Shown here in pieces: positions 7,371 through 15,590 of a stretch of 21,532 nucleotides of DNA. The DNA is taken from contig JAKUNX010000015.1 of NCBI GenBank assembly GCA_022451835.1, forward strand, positions 1-21,532, given 5' to 3'. The stretch's first letter is position 1; each line of letters begins with the position of its first letter. Below the pieces are notes generated by a model. The model did not search any database and was not told where the DNA came from. It saw only the letters and a list, made by a program, of their open reading frames with translations. Source of the stretch: Candidatus Poseidoniaceae archaeon (GTDB lineage Archaea; Thermoplasmatota; Poseidoniia; Poseidoniales; Poseidoniaceae). The translations under genes were made by a program, and so were the position numbers.

Positions 7371-8129
7371 ATGGAACATATTGGTGAGACAATGTCAGAC
7401 TTGATACTAGACATACGTAATCTGCATGTGTCTGTCGAAGGCAAAGAGATTATCAAGGGTATCAATCTAACAATTAATTCTGGTGAAATTCATGCCATTA
7501 TGGGACGTAATGGTTCAGGAAAATCTACTCTTGCCCACGTCTTGATGGGTCACCCAGCTTATGAAATTACCAAGGGTGAAATATCTTTTCTCGGCAAACC
7601 AATCGAAGATTATGATGTGTTTGAGCGAGCCAGAGCAGGTATGTTTCTTTCCTTCCAATATCCTCCGTCCATTCCTGGAGTTCAAGTTGGTAATTTCCTA
7701 AAGAAATCCGTCAACAATGTTAGAGATGAAAATGTCAAAGCAAGAGAATTTCGTAAAGAACTAAACAGTGCGATGGAGAAATTAGAAATGGATCGAAGTT
7801 TCCTGTCAAGATATGTTAATGATGGCTTTAGTGGTGGCGAGAAAAAGCGTCTAGAAATGTTACAAATGATGTTATTGAAGCCTAGTCTTGCACTCTTAGA
7901 CGAAACAGATTCAGGATTAGATATCGATGCTTTGAGACTTGTTGCTAAGGGAATTAATGAAACTGCAGAAAATATTGGTGTATTATTAATCACCCACTAT
8001 CAAAGACTTCTTGATCTTGTCAAGCCTGACTTTGTTCATGCAATGATAGACGGTAAGTTTGTAAAATCAGGTGGAGCAGAACTTGCCTTGGAATTAGAAT
8101 CAAAAGGCTATGATTGGTTGGAGGCGTAA
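7371..8129 (+). CDS. sufC: SufC, Fe-S cluster assembly ATPase
   Basis: SufC is the ABC-type ATPase of the SufBCD scaffold complex; its ATP use drives the rearrangement of SufB-SufD needed for cluster assembly. In 252 residues one sees Walker A GRNGSGKST (45-53), the SufC-type signature FSGGEKKRLEM (from 153), Walker B LALLDETDSGLD with catalytic Glu178, and the H-loop His209 in LITHYQR. The DETDSGLD and SGGEKKR forms are typical of SufC rather than of transport ATPases. It is the first gene of sufCBDSE-sufT, facing away from the NifU-like gene. A GGAGG in its last codons serves as the SD for sufB. Confidence 0.97.
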   Translation: MEHIGETMSDLILDIRNLHVSVEGKEIIKGINLTINSGEIHAIMGRNGSGKSTLAHVLMGHPAYEITKGEISFLGKPIEDYDVFERARAGMFLSFQYPPSIPGVQVGNFLKKSVNNVRDENVKAREFRKELNSAMEKLEMDRSFLSRYVNDGFSGGEKKRLEMLQMMLLKPSLALLDETDSGLDIDALRLVAKGINETAENIGVLLITHYQRLLDLVKPDFVHAMIDGKFVKSGGAELALELESKGYDWLEA

Positions 8130-8131
8130 TT

Positions 8132-9538
8132 ATGAGTGAAGATGCAAGTAATGCAGTAGGAGATTACAAGTATGGATTTCACGATCCGGAAAATGCCACT
8201 ATTAGATTTGATAAAGGCTTGACTGAGCAAGTAGTTAGAGATATTTCTGAACTCAAAAATGAACCGGAATGGATGACTGAAATTAGAGTCAAAGCCTACC
8301 ATCACTTCATGGACAGGCCAATGCCTAATTGGGGCAACTGCAGCATGCTTGATTCGATTGACTTTGATAATGTAACATACTTTTTGCGTTCATCTGAGCA
8401 AACTGAAAAGAATTGGGATGATGTTCCTGATGACATTAAGAATACTTTTGATCGACTTGGAATACCTGAAGCCGAGCAAAAGTGGTTAGGTGGAGTAACT
8501 GCGCAATATGAGTCAGAAGCAGTCTATCATTCAATTAGAGAAGACCTTGAGGAACAAGGTGTGATTTTCCTCGATATGGACTCAGGTCTGAAAGAATATC
8601 CTGAATTGGTTAAGAAATATTTTTGCACTGTTGTACCATATGCTGATAACAAATTCTCTGCGCTGAACACTGCAGTATGGAGTGGTGGGTCATTTATCTA
8701 TGTTCCAAAAGGCGTTCATGTCGAAATGCCTGTTCAAGCATACTTTAGAATCAATGCCAAAAACATGGGACAATTCGTAAGAACTTTGATTATTGCTGAT
8801 GAAGGTAGTAGCATCCACTATGTTGAAGGTTGTACTGCTCCAACCTATTCTACTGACTCTCTACACTCTGCTGTCGTTGAATTGATAGCTATGGATGGAG
8901 CAAAGATACGTTACTCAACTGTGCAGAACTGGTCTGCTAATGTGTATAACTTGGTAACTAAGCGTGGTATTGCTCACAAGAATGCAGTAGTCGAATGGGT
9001 TGATGGCAACATTGGCTCAAAATTGACTATGAAGTACCCAGCGGTAATCCTCAAGGGAGAAGGTTCTCATGCAGAAATAATATCTGTTGCTTATGCCGGC
9101 GAAGGACAGCACCAAGATGCTGGTGCTAAAGTTCATCATTTGGCATCAAACACCACCTCTAACATTCTATCAAAATCAATTTCAAAGAACGGTGGTAGAT
9201 CCTCATATCGTGGACTGTTGAAAGTCAATCCCAAGGCCCATGGCTGCCGCTCAAAGGTAGTTTGTGATGCATTAATGCTTGATGAAGATTCACGCTCAGA
9301 CACCTATCCAACTATGGAAGTAAGCAACTCCTCTGCGGATTTGGAACACGAAGCTAGTGTTTCAAAAATTTCAGGAGACCAATTATTCTACCTCATGAGT
9401 CGAGGATTTAGTGAAGAAGAAGCCATGGGACTTATTGTCAATGGATTCTTCGAACCATTTACCAGAGAACTACCAATGGAATATGCAGTTGAACTAAACA
9501 AACTACTCGAACTTGAGATGGAAGGTGCCATCGGATGA
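8132..9538 (+). CDS. sufB: SufB, Fe-S cluster scaffold protein
   Basis: SufB is the scaffold subunit of SufBCD on which the nascent Fe-S cluster is built in the cytosol. The 468-residue protein has the SufB core: the beta-helix section with GSFIYVPKGVHVEMPVQAYF and, near the C-terminus, HGCRSKVVCDALMLDEDS (Cys372 and Cys378). Next come the conserved EHEASVSKIS and the C-terminal YLMSRGFSEEEA. Cys378 lies where the functionally essential cysteine of bacterial SufB is expected. The ATG at 8132 is two bases after the sufC stop, with GGAGG inside sufC; an upstream GTG-type start at 8114 is less likely. The 3' end overlaps sufD (ATGA), pointing to coupled translation. Confidence 0.97.
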   Translation: MSEDASNAVGDYKYGFHDPENATIRFDKGLTEQVVRDISELKNEPEWMTEIRVKAYHHFMDRPMPNWGNCSMLDSIDFDNVTYFLRSSEQTEKNWDDVPDDIKNTFDRLGIPEAEQKWLGGVTAQYESEAVYHSIREDLEEQGVIFLDMDSGLKEYPELVKKYFCTVVPYADNKFSALNTAVWSGGSFIYVPKGVHVEMPVQAYFRINAKNMGQFVRTLIIADEGSSIHYVEGCTAPTYSTDSLHSAVVELIAMDGAKIRYSTVQNWSANVYNLVTKRGIAHKNAVVEWVDGNIGSKLTMKYPAVILKGEGSHAEIISVAYAGEGQHQDAGAKVHHLASNTTSNILSKSISKNGGRSSYRGLLKVNPKAHGCRSKVVCDALMLDEDSRSDTYPTMEVSNSSADLEHEASVSKISGDQLFYLMSRGFSEEEAMGLIVNGFFEPFTRELPMEYAVELNKLLELEMEGAIG

Positions 9539-10569
9539 GCTACCTTGAATTACCAATTCCAAATAGGTCTGAGCACCTTTGGAGATATACTCCATGGAGT
9601 AAAGTTCATCCAACACAAGTAGACGCAGTGCCAGAAATTAATTCTGCTAACGTGATGTTTAATGGTGAATTAGTCGATGCAATAACAAATGTTGCAGAAA
9701 TATCTAAAACTGATATTTCTAGAGCATTCTTAGTAGAATCTAATAGTTATATACATAATATTACAATCGATGATTCAAATGCAAATTCAGAAATTGAAGT
9801 AATCACTGATGGTGAAATGAATTCTTGCAACTTGCATTTCGAAGTAAAGAACTCAGGGAGTATTCGTGTTCGCCTATCCGGTGAGTCTAAATGGTTTGGA
9901 ATTTCAATCACGGGGAATCTACATGGCAATGTTAATCTGTCATTTGCTATAGTCAATGATTTGAGCAAAAACACAACAATGCTACGCTGTGAAGATTGGG
10001 ATATTGCGCGTGATTCAACACTAGAATATGGTGAATTATCCATGGGAGGGGGCAGAATTAAGAGTGATATTCGAACCTACTTGAAAGGAACTAATTCTAC
10101 CTTGATGCAAAACATAGCAGTAAATTGTAGAGATAGTCGAATTGATGACCATCACATAGAGATCCATCATCTTAGTGGCCATAGCAACTCATCATTAACT
10201 GTCAAATCTGCATGCTCAGATAAAGGCCATGCTATCGGTACAGGCCTACTTATTATTGAAGAAAATTGTGATAAATCCGATGCTGGTCAAGTGTTCAAAA
10301 ATTTATTACTATCCGAAAAAGCCAGAGCTGAAGCAATACCTGAACTTGAGGTGCTTTCTGACGACGTAAGTGCTGCCCATGGAGCAGCAAGTTCATCGGT
10401 AGACCTCGAACAAATTCACTATATGATGACCAGAGGATTTAGCAGAGATGATGCTCAAACAGAAATTGTTGAAGGTTTCTTAATCAGTAGTTTTGCAAAA
10501 ACCAAAAATGAATATGCTAAGGAATTTTTAATTAAGGCTCTATCAACTAATCAAAATGAGTGGGAATGA
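9535..10569 (+). CDS. sufD: SufD, Fe-S cluster assembly protein
   Basis: SufD is the SufB paralogue that completes the SufBC2D complex and is implicated in iron entry. The N-terminus (SYLELPIPNRSEHLWRYTPW) matches the usual SufD opening with its WRYT motif. The C-terminal part has VLSDDVSAAHGAASS, in which His282 corresponds to the conserved SufD histidine, then the SufB/D-family tail IHYMMTRGFSRDDA. The middle third (about 60-170) is weakly conserved, as is common for SufD. At 344 residues it is on the short side for the family. The start overlaps the sufB stop by four bases, with GGTG about seven bases upstream; the end overlaps the sufS frame by 14 bases. Confidence 0.93.
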   Translation: MSYLELPIPNRSEHLWRYTPWSKVHPTQVDAVPEINSANVMFNGELVDAITNVAEISKTDISRAFLVESNSYIHNITIDDSNANSEIEVITDGEMNSCNLHFEVKNSGSIRVRLSGESKWFGISITGNLHGNVNLSFAIVNDLSKNTTMLRCEDWDIARDSTLEYGELSMGGGRIKSDIRTYLKGTNSTLMQNIAVNCRDSRIDDHHIEIHHLSGHSNSSLTVKSACSDKGHAIGTGLLIIEENCDKSDAGQVFKNLLLSEKARAEAIPELEVLSDDVSAAHGAASSSVDLEQIHYMMTRGFSRDDAQTEIVEGFLISSFAKTKNEYAKEFLIKALSTNQNEWE

Positions 10570-11761
10570 TATTATGCGTGATGACTTTCCTATCTTGCAG
10601 CGTGAAATCAATGGCTATCCACTAGTATACTTTGATAATGCTGCAACAACCCAAAAACCTAATTCAGTCATAGATGCAATGAATAATTACTATTCAAATT
10701 CAAATGCAAATGTTCACCGTGCTGTCCATACTCTTGCTGGAGAAGCTACGGAGGGGTATGAATCATGCCGGAGAGAATTAAAGTCACGTTTCAATGCTAG
10801 TAAGGCAATCTTAACAAGTGGAACTACTGAAGCAATCAACTTAGTTGCTCATGCATGGGGAAGAGCAAACCTTTCGGATGGTGATGCGATAATTTTGACA
10901 GAAATGGAACATCATTCAGATATTGTTCCATGGCAAATGCTGGCCCAAGAAATGAATATTGAACTAAGATATGTCCCTGTATTAGACGATTTTACTCTAG
11001 ATATGGATCTGTTCGAGGCTGCAATTGATGGTGCAAAATTAGTTTGTGTCGTTCACATCTCAAATGTTCTTGGCGTTTGTAATCCCGTCGAAAAGATTGT
11101 CGAGATTGCTAAGAAAAAAGGTGCACGAGTTCTGCTTGATGCTGCTCAAAGCGCACCACATCAAGATATTGATTTCCAACAATTAGGAGCTGATTTTATG
11201 GCATTTTCTGCACATAAAATGTGTGGCCCTACTGGCATCGGTACATTACTTGTTACAGATGATGCGTTTGATGAAATGCAACCATTCATGGGTGGTGGAG
11301 ATATGATTGAAACGGTATCAATTCATGGCTCAACATATCAAAAAAATGAGCAAAAGTTTGAGGCAGGAACACCACGAATCGCAGAAGCTATCGGTTGGTC
11401 TGAAGCGATAAAATGGTTAAATGAAATTGACATTAAATCTGAACATAAAAGAATATTGCAATCTGCACGATGGTTAGCAGAACAACTCAGGGAAATGGGC
11501 ATGACTGTTTATGGAAGACACGATGATAATGATGCAGCAGTAGTTTCATTTCTTCATCCAACGATGAATAGTGAAGATTTAGCCCACTTATTAGATGCAA
11601 GAGGCTTTGCAGTTAGAACTGGACATCATTGTGCACAACCTTTGCTGGACCGTTTGGAAATTACTGGTACAGTAAGAGCCTCACTATATTTCTATAATAC
11701 TCATGAAGAGGTAGTATCCTTTGTAGATTATCTAAAAGAAATTCTGGAGAGATTTGCATGA
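10556..11761 (+). CDS. sufS: SufS-type cysteine desulfurase
   Basis: This PLP enzyme takes sulfur from L-cysteine as a persulfide and passes it to SufE/SufBCD. The 401-residue protein is a group II (SufS/CsdA) desulfurase. The N-terminus has YFDNAATTQKP; the PLP lysine is Lys221 in FSAHKMCGPTGIG; the active-site cysteine is Cys359 in VRTGHHCAQPLL, with the short loop typical of SufS rather than IscS. The start could be ATG 10556 or ATG 10574 (MRDDFPILQ); neither has a good SD, and the second would remove the overlap with sufD. The 3' end overlaps sufE by four bases. The adjacent SufE fits the known dependence of SufS on SufE for sulfur transfer. Confidence 0.95.
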   Translation: MSGNDIMRDDFPILQREINGYPLVYFDNAATTQKPNSVIDAMNNYYSNSNANVHRAVHTLAGEATEGYESCRRELKSRFNASKAILTSGTTEAINLVAHAWGRANLSDGDAIILTEMEHHSDIVPWQMLAQEMNIELRYVPVLDDFTLDMDLFEAAIDGAKLVCVVHISNVLGVCNPVEKIVEIAKKKGARVLLDAAQSAPHQDIDFQQLGADFMAFSAHKMCGPTGIGTLLVTDDAFDEMQPFMGGGDMIETVSIHGSTYQKNEQKFEAGTPRIAEAIGWSEAIKWLNEIDIKSEHKRILQSARWLAEQLREMGMTVYGRHDDNDAAVVSFLHPTMNSEDLAHLLDARGFAVRTGHHCAQPLLDRLEITGTVRASLYFYNTHEEVVSFVDYLKEILERFA

Positions 11762-12168
11762 CTTACTCTGCAGAACTTTTGGAACTAATCGAAGAATTCC
11801 AAGAAATTGATGACAAAATGGAACGCTTGGAAATGGTTTTTGACTTAGCTGATGAAGTGAATTTACTACCTATTGAACAATGGACTGATTCAACTAGGGT
11901 ACATGGTTGCCAATCTGAAGCTCATGTAAAAGTCGAGATTATTGATTCAAGTGTTAATTTTTATGCTGGTGCTGATTCAAAATTAGTACAAGGTTTGATG
12001 GGGATACTTACTATGGCAATTCATGGTATTGATGTTGATCATGCCTTAACTCTAAGTCCTGAATTTGCCACTGAGATGGGCATTCTCAACACTTTATCGC
12101 CGAGTCGATCAAATGGTTTTAGGAATATGTTTGACAAGGTAATGAATGAAATAAGACATCATGTCTAG
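11758..12168 (+). CDS. sufE: SufE sulfur-acceptor protein
   Basis: SufE accepts the persulfide sulfur from SufS and hands it to SufB. The 136-residue protein, a normal SufE size, shows the family pattern: ELIEEFQEIDDKMERLEM at the N-terminus, then WTDSTRVHGCQSEAHV. In that stretch Cys51 is the acceptor cysteine of the HGCQS motif. GLMGILTMAIHGI matches the conserved helix after the active site. ATG 11758 overlaps the sufS stop and has GGAGAG eight bases upstream. SufE is a mainly bacterial component; its presence with SufS in an otherwise archaeal gene neighbourhood suggests the operon, or part of it, came by transfer from bacteria. Confidence 0.94.
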   Translation: MTYSAELLELIEEFQEIDDKMERLEMVFDLADEVNLLPIEQWTDSTRVHGCQSEAHVKVEIIDSSVNFYAGADSKLVQGLMGILTMAIHGIDVDHALTLSPEFATEMGILNTLSPSRSNGFRNMFDKVMNEIRHHV

Positions 12169-12176
12169 GTGGTACA

Positions 12177-12494
12177 ATGACTGATAAATCTGCAGTGATA
12201 GAACATCTCGACGAGGTCGAAGACCCTGAATTGGAAATTTCTATTGTTGAGCTGGGATTAGTTTATGATGTTAGAATTGAACAAAAAGATGGCCAAACTC
12301 ATGCAGAAATAGATATGACTTTGACTAGTCCTGGTTGTCCAGCAGCAGCGGAAATTATGGCTGCTACTCACCGTGCTGCACTGAATACCGATGGAGTTGA
12401 ATCAGTACACGTAAATTTAGTTTGGTCTCCAAGATGGGATCCTAAAATTCATGCGTCTGAAGATGCAAAAATGGATATGGGTATCTGGGATTAG
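12177..12494 (+). CDS. sufT: SufT/MIP18-type (DUF59) Fe-S assembly factor
   Basis: A 105-residue single-domain member of the DUF59/MIP18 family, whose members act in Fe-S cluster maturation or delivery (SufT, PaaD, Cia2). Visible are DPELEISIVELGLVYDV near the N-terminus and TSPGCPAAAEIM with the conserved Cys54, then VNLVWSPRWDP near the end. It is the last gene of the suf operon, eight bases after sufE with a GGTGG SD. This placement makes a SufT role more likely than one in phenylacetate metabolism or Mrp-type apportioning. Its stop (TAG) overlaps the stop of the opposing GTPase gene. Confidence 0.9.
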   Translation: MTDKSAVIEHLDEVEDPELEISIVELGLVYDVRIEQKDGQTHAEIDMTLTSPGCPAAAEIMAATHRAALNTDGVESVHVNLVWSPRWDPKIHASEDAKMDMGIWD

Positions 12495-13606
12495 CGTTTA
12501 ACCACTATAGTCAATAAATCGCCATCTTGCAAGCGATGGTCTAAGCCAACTCGCTGCCAGTCAAATTTAGCACTGGGTCCTTTGATTCTTCCAAAGCGGA
12601 ACTTTCTAACAAAATCACGGTGTAATTTATTGCAAATATGTTCTACAGTAGAATCGTCTTTAACAATTAATGGTTCTTCTAAATCTGCTTCTTGGCCTTG
12701 AGGTTTAAGGAAAACTCTCATGAATCCAAGATTGTCGTAAATGAAATCTTTTAATTCTTCAAGACCTATGTCTTTGAAAGCTGATATACGCATCACTGGC
12801 CACTCACTTGGCAATGCTTTGGTTGCCTTAACTATCTCTTTCTCAGTAGCAATATCGATTTTGTTTATCGCAATAACTGCTTTTTCATAAACACGATTAC
12901 CTGCTAAACAATCAACAATTTGCTCTGCCGTAGCATTCTCACGCAGAGTTACAACTGCAGATGTATAACCGAAAGAGCGAATGATTTCGCCAATGTCACT
13001 ATCGCTCAAGTGAGTCTGTTCTACAGTTGTACGAACATCGATACCGCCTTTATCGACCCTTTTGATAAATACAGGTGGCTTTGTTTCATTTAATCTTAAA
13101 CCCGCATTATGCAACTCTTTGTGGAGTACATTGAAGTGGGCATCTTGAAATGGATCAACAACAAATAACGTCATATCTGCACTACGAATTACATTAAGAA
13201 TTTCTCGCCCTCTACCCTTGCCTTCAGAAGCTCCTTTGATTAAACCGGGCAAATCTAAAATCTGAATTTTAGCGCCGCGATGCTCCATTACTCCTGGGAT
13301 ACATGTAAGGGTAGTAAATTCATATCCACCTGCTTCAGAGTGGGCATCAGTAACTTTGGAAATTAAGGTTGATTTACCTACTGAAGGAAAACCAACCAAT
13401 GCAACAGTGGCATCACCCGATTTCTTAACTTCAAATCCCTTACCTCCGCCGCTGGCTTTTGAGTGAGCCATCGCTTTTTCTTCTTTCAATTTTAGTTGGG
13501 CAATCTTGGCTTTTAATTTACCAATATGGGCGTTAGTAGCCTTGTTTTTCTGAGTCTTATCTATCTCAGCGCGAATCAATTCGATTTGCTCCTTGATAGT
13601 TGCCAT
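12491..13606 (-). CDS. DRG/Rbg-family GTP-binding protein with TGS domain
   Basis: A 371-residue translation-associated GTPase of the archaeal and eukaryotic DRG branch of the Obg superfamily. The N-terminal 60 residues are Lys/Glu-rich and helical. The G domain has G1 GFPSVGKS (72-79), the G2 region YEFTTLTCIPG, G3 DLPGLIKGA (from 118) and G4 NKID at about 245. As in DRG proteins, an insert occurs between G3 and G4. The last about 75 residues form a TGS domain beginning near GFMRVFLKPQGQ. The length matches the family (about 365). Such proteins bind ribosomes or tRNA-bound complexes; the exact role in archaea is not settled. It is monocistronic and converges tail to tail with sufT. Confidence 0.95.
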   Translation of the reverse strand: MATIKEQIELIRAEIDKTQKNKATNAHIGKLKAKIAQLKLKEEKAMAHSKASGGGKGFEVKKSGDATVALVGFPSVGKSTLISKVTDAHSEAGGYEFTTLTCIPGVMEHRGAKIQILDLPGLIKGASEGKGRGREILNVIRSADMTLFVVDPFQDAHFNVLHKELHNAGLRLNETKPPVFIKRVDKGGIDVRTTVEQTHLSDSDIGEIIRSFGYTSAVVTLRENATAEQIVDCLAGNRVYEKAVIAINKIDIATEKEIVKATKALPSEWPVMRISAFKDIGLEELKDFIYDNLGFMRVFLKPQGQEADLEEPLIVKDDSTVEHICNKLHRDFVRKFRFGRIKGPSAKFDWQRVGLDHRLQDGDLLTIVVKR

Positions 13607-13648
13607 ATGGACCCCTAAACATGGCTGAATACCGATTGCTCTTGAAAT

Positions 13649-13671
13649 CTATTGTAATACAAAGGCAATAG
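13649..13671. promoter_or_regulatory. Nested inverted repeats in divergent promoter region
   Basis: CTATTG (13649-13654) pairs with CAATAG (13666-13671), and inside this lies TTGTAATACAA (13652-13662), a palindrome around a central A. The site is in the 98-base gap between the GTPase gene and the divergent unknown gene and is A/T-rich enough to contain a promoter. A separate TATA-like ATTATTATAT at 13711-13720 lies about 45 bases before the ATG at 13760. A regulatory role is only inferred. Confidence 0.3.
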
Positions 13672-13705
13672 TGAGTGAAATTATCACAAGTTAGATGAGT
13701 TAAAT

Positions 13706-14437
13706 TTGCAATTATTATATTCCGATGACATCAAAGCAGACGGGTTATTGGTCACTCTCATGGGGATAGAGACGATTGTGTTATTGGTTAACAAAAAATC
13801 TCTTGAAGAAATCCTCAATTGCGAATGGAATCAAGTCTATCAAATGATGGAAAATGCCAAACTAAGACACTTAAGACCTGCAAAATTACCAAGGCTTAAT
13901 CGAGCATTTGATATCGATTGTGAAGCTGAAATTTTAGATTGGATGGAAACTATTGGTGCTAAGGAAGGCTCTGTAAAAGAGGTCTTACTGGAAATTGATG
14001 ATGGAGAGGAAGGTTTGCTACAGTTTATGCAATTCGCTAGCCCTGGTAATTGGGAATGTTGGGAAGCCCGTTCGTACCTATATCTTGATGTAGCACTTGA
14101 CAGAGAAATCAAAGACAGGAATGATCTCTACTCAATGACTACTTGGGAAGATGTCATAGAAAAATTATCCAACTTACCTGAAGAAGAATTTGCTGAAAAA
14201 GTCTGTATTAATTGGATGGATAGAAGAAAACTATTGGGGGAAACATTGGATGAAAAAGAAGATCCAAAAATAATCCCTACCTATGAGGCTCATGCTAGAA
14301 ATTCGAAACTATTAGTTCACGCTATAACTCAATGGCAAAATGAAGATGAGAATATCGGAATTGTTGGAAGAGAGCATCTTGAAGCTGCACAATGGGGACA
14401 CGGCGACTATAATCTTAGCAATTATCTGCACAGATGA
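13706..14437 (+). CDS. Unrecognised acidic, Trp-rich soluble protein upstream of grpE
   Basis: I do not recognise this 243-residue protein. It has no signal peptide or membrane segment and is acidic. It is unusually rich in tryptophan, for example NCEWNQ, LDWMET, GNWECWEARSYLYLD, TTWEDV, NWMDRR, TQWQNE and AQWGHG. These often sit in short acidic or helical settings. No nucleotide-binding, zinc or catalytic motif stands out. The C-terminal part (IIPTYEAHARNSKLLVHAITQW) may be helical. The 13706 start is a TTG; ATG 13760 (MGIETIVLL) lies about 45 bases after a TATA-like ATTATTATAT and is a plausible alternative giving 225 residues. It ends about 40 bases before the probable grpE start in the same direction, so the two may be co-transcribed. 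Codon use looks like that of the neighbours. Confidence 0.7.
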   Translation: MQLLYSDDIKADGLLVTLMGIETIVLLVNKKSLEEILNCEWNQVYQMMENAKLRHLRPAKLPRLNRAFDIDCEAEILDWMETIGAKEGSVKEVLLEIDDGEEGLLQFMQFASPGNWECWEARSYLYLDVALDREIKDRNDLYSMTTWEDVIEKLSNLPEEEFAEKVCINWMDRRKLLGETLDEKEDPKIIPTYEAHARNSKLLVHAITQWQNEDENIGIVGREHLEAAQWGHGDYNLSNYLHR

Positions 14438-14476
14438 ATACGACGGATTCAAAAATAAGTGCCAATAGCGATTACC

Positions 14477-15034
14477 ATGTCTGAGGAGAATGACGAGATT
14501 CCCGTCGAATCTACTGATGACGAAATTCCAGTGATTGATGAAAGTGTTGAAACATTAGAAGTAGGAATTGTTGAAGAGCAAGACCCGCTTGAAGCGGCTC
14601 TTGAAAGAGCAGAGACTGCTGAAAAAGAAATCGCTTACAAAGATGCAGAAATCCAAAATGTCAGAAAAAGATTTCTTTCAGAAAAATCAGAATTGATACA
14701 ATATGGCAGTATGGGACTTGCAAGAAAGATGCTAACCGTACTTGCCGATGTTGATAGAGCTATGAATAATATTGATGATGACGACCAATCTCCAGTTGCT
14801 CAAGGACTTAGACTGTTAAGAAACAAAATGTGGCATGAATTATCTGGCGACGGAGTTACTGCAATCGATGCAAAAGGCAAAAAATTCGACCCAGCCAAGA
14901 TGGATGCCATAACTACAATTCCTGCTTCAGAGGAGTTCCCTAGTGGTACTGTTGTAGATGTAATCGAATCTGGTTATATGTATAAACAGAAAGTTTTGGT
15001 TGCCTCAAGAGTTGTTGTTGCTTCCGAAGATTAG
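14477..15034 (+). CDS. grpE: GrpE nucleotide exchange factor
   Basis: GrpE drives ADP release from the chaperone DnaK. From ATG 14477 the protein has 185 residues: a very acidic N-terminal tail of about 35 (SEENDEIPVESTDDEIPVID), a long coiled-coil helix (about 40-85, including AETAEKEIAYKDAEIQNVRK) and the compact C-terminal beta domain. That domain contains FDPAKMDAITTIPASEEFPSGTV and ends GYMYKQKVLVASRVVVA, the family's typical closing pattern. A GTG at 14459 would add six residues; neither start has an SD. Archaea with GrpE usually hold dnaK and dnaJ next to it, but here neither is in the window. The stop overlaps that of nadM by four bases. Confidence 0.92.
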   Translation: MSEENDEIPVESTDDEIPVIDESVETLEVGIVEEQDPLEAALERAETAEKEIAYKDAEIQNVRKRFLSEKSELIQYGSMGLARKMLTVLADVDRAMNNIDDDDQSPVAQGLRLLRNKMWHELSGDGVTAIDAKGKKFDPAKMDAITTIPASEEFPSGTVVDVIESGYMYKQKVLVASRVVVASED

Positions 15035-15579
15035 CCAACATTAACTCCAGAAACCATAGTAGAAAGACGATAAATTGCGTCATTTTCAATTAGCCAATCA
15101 ACTACTTGCTGTGGAATTGTTGCTGATAGAACCTCTATTATTGCATCGTCATCATAAACTGTTGAAAGCATCAACAATGTTTGTCTTACCCGCCAACCTT
15201 CAAAATTTTCCCGATTTGATAAATCAATAAATTTGACTTCGAAATTTGCTGCTTGATATAATTTCTTAGTTTCCTCATCTGAAGTCACTAATATTCCTTG
15301 GCCATGAGACTTACTTGCATGTTCGACCCAGTTAGGTGGATCATTAATATCTTCAACACCAATAATTGTCGCAGATTTTTCATTAGCATTAAGCCATGAT
15401 TGTATCATTGCCTGACGCTCTTCAAAAGTCCAAGGATTATTTGACTCCCAGCCCTTATCTGCCGAACCAATAGCGATTACTACCTCATTATCTCCCGCCA
15501 ACTCAAAGGCACTATTCACTAAATATTCGTGACCTTTGTGAAATGGTTGAAATCGACCAAGAACAATGTGTCGGCTCAC
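15031..15579 (-). CDS. nadM: Archaeal-type nicotinamide-nucleotide adenylyltransferase
   Basis: This nucleotidyltransferase should join NMN and ATP to make NAD. The 182-residue protein begins with the HxGH-type motif GRFQPFHKGH (8-17) that binds ATP phosphates. It continues with AIGSADKGWESNNPWTFEER, which matches the GSA...NPFTxxER pattern of the NadM family. The usual C-terminal ISGTxIR loop appears altered to FEGWRVRQ, so nucleotide or substrate preference could differ. The start is a GTG at 15579, supported by a strong GAGGTGA SD at about -11 to -5 that overlaps the stop of the upstream aminotransferase gene. The two genes therefore look co-transcribed and translationally coupled. Confidence 0.82.
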   Translation of the reverse strand: MSRHIVLGRFQPFHKGHEYLVNSAFELAGDNEVVIAIGSADKGWESNNPWTFEERQAMIQSWLNANEKSATIIGVEDINDPPNWVEHASKSHGQGILVTSDEETKKLYQAANFEVKFIDLSNRENFEGWRVRQTLLMLSTVYDDDAIIEVLSATIPQQVVDWLIENDAIYRLSTMVSGVNVG

Positions 15580-15583
15580 TTAT

Positions 15584-15590
15584 TCACCTC
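15584..15590 (-). promoter_or_regulatory. Shine-Dalgarno supporting a GTG start of nadM
   Basis: On the minus strand the sequence reads TTTTGAGGTGAATAAGTG. GAGGTGA overlaps the TGA stop of the aminotransferase gene and stands four bases before the GTG at 15579. This fixes an otherwise weak start codon and shows that nadM translation depends on the upstream message. Confidence 0.65.

Noticed and set aside
12177..12494. Possibility that the DUF59 gene is PaaD of phenylacetate oxidation
   Set aside because: No paa genes are nearby and it lies at the end of the suf operon with coupled spacing, so SufT fits better.
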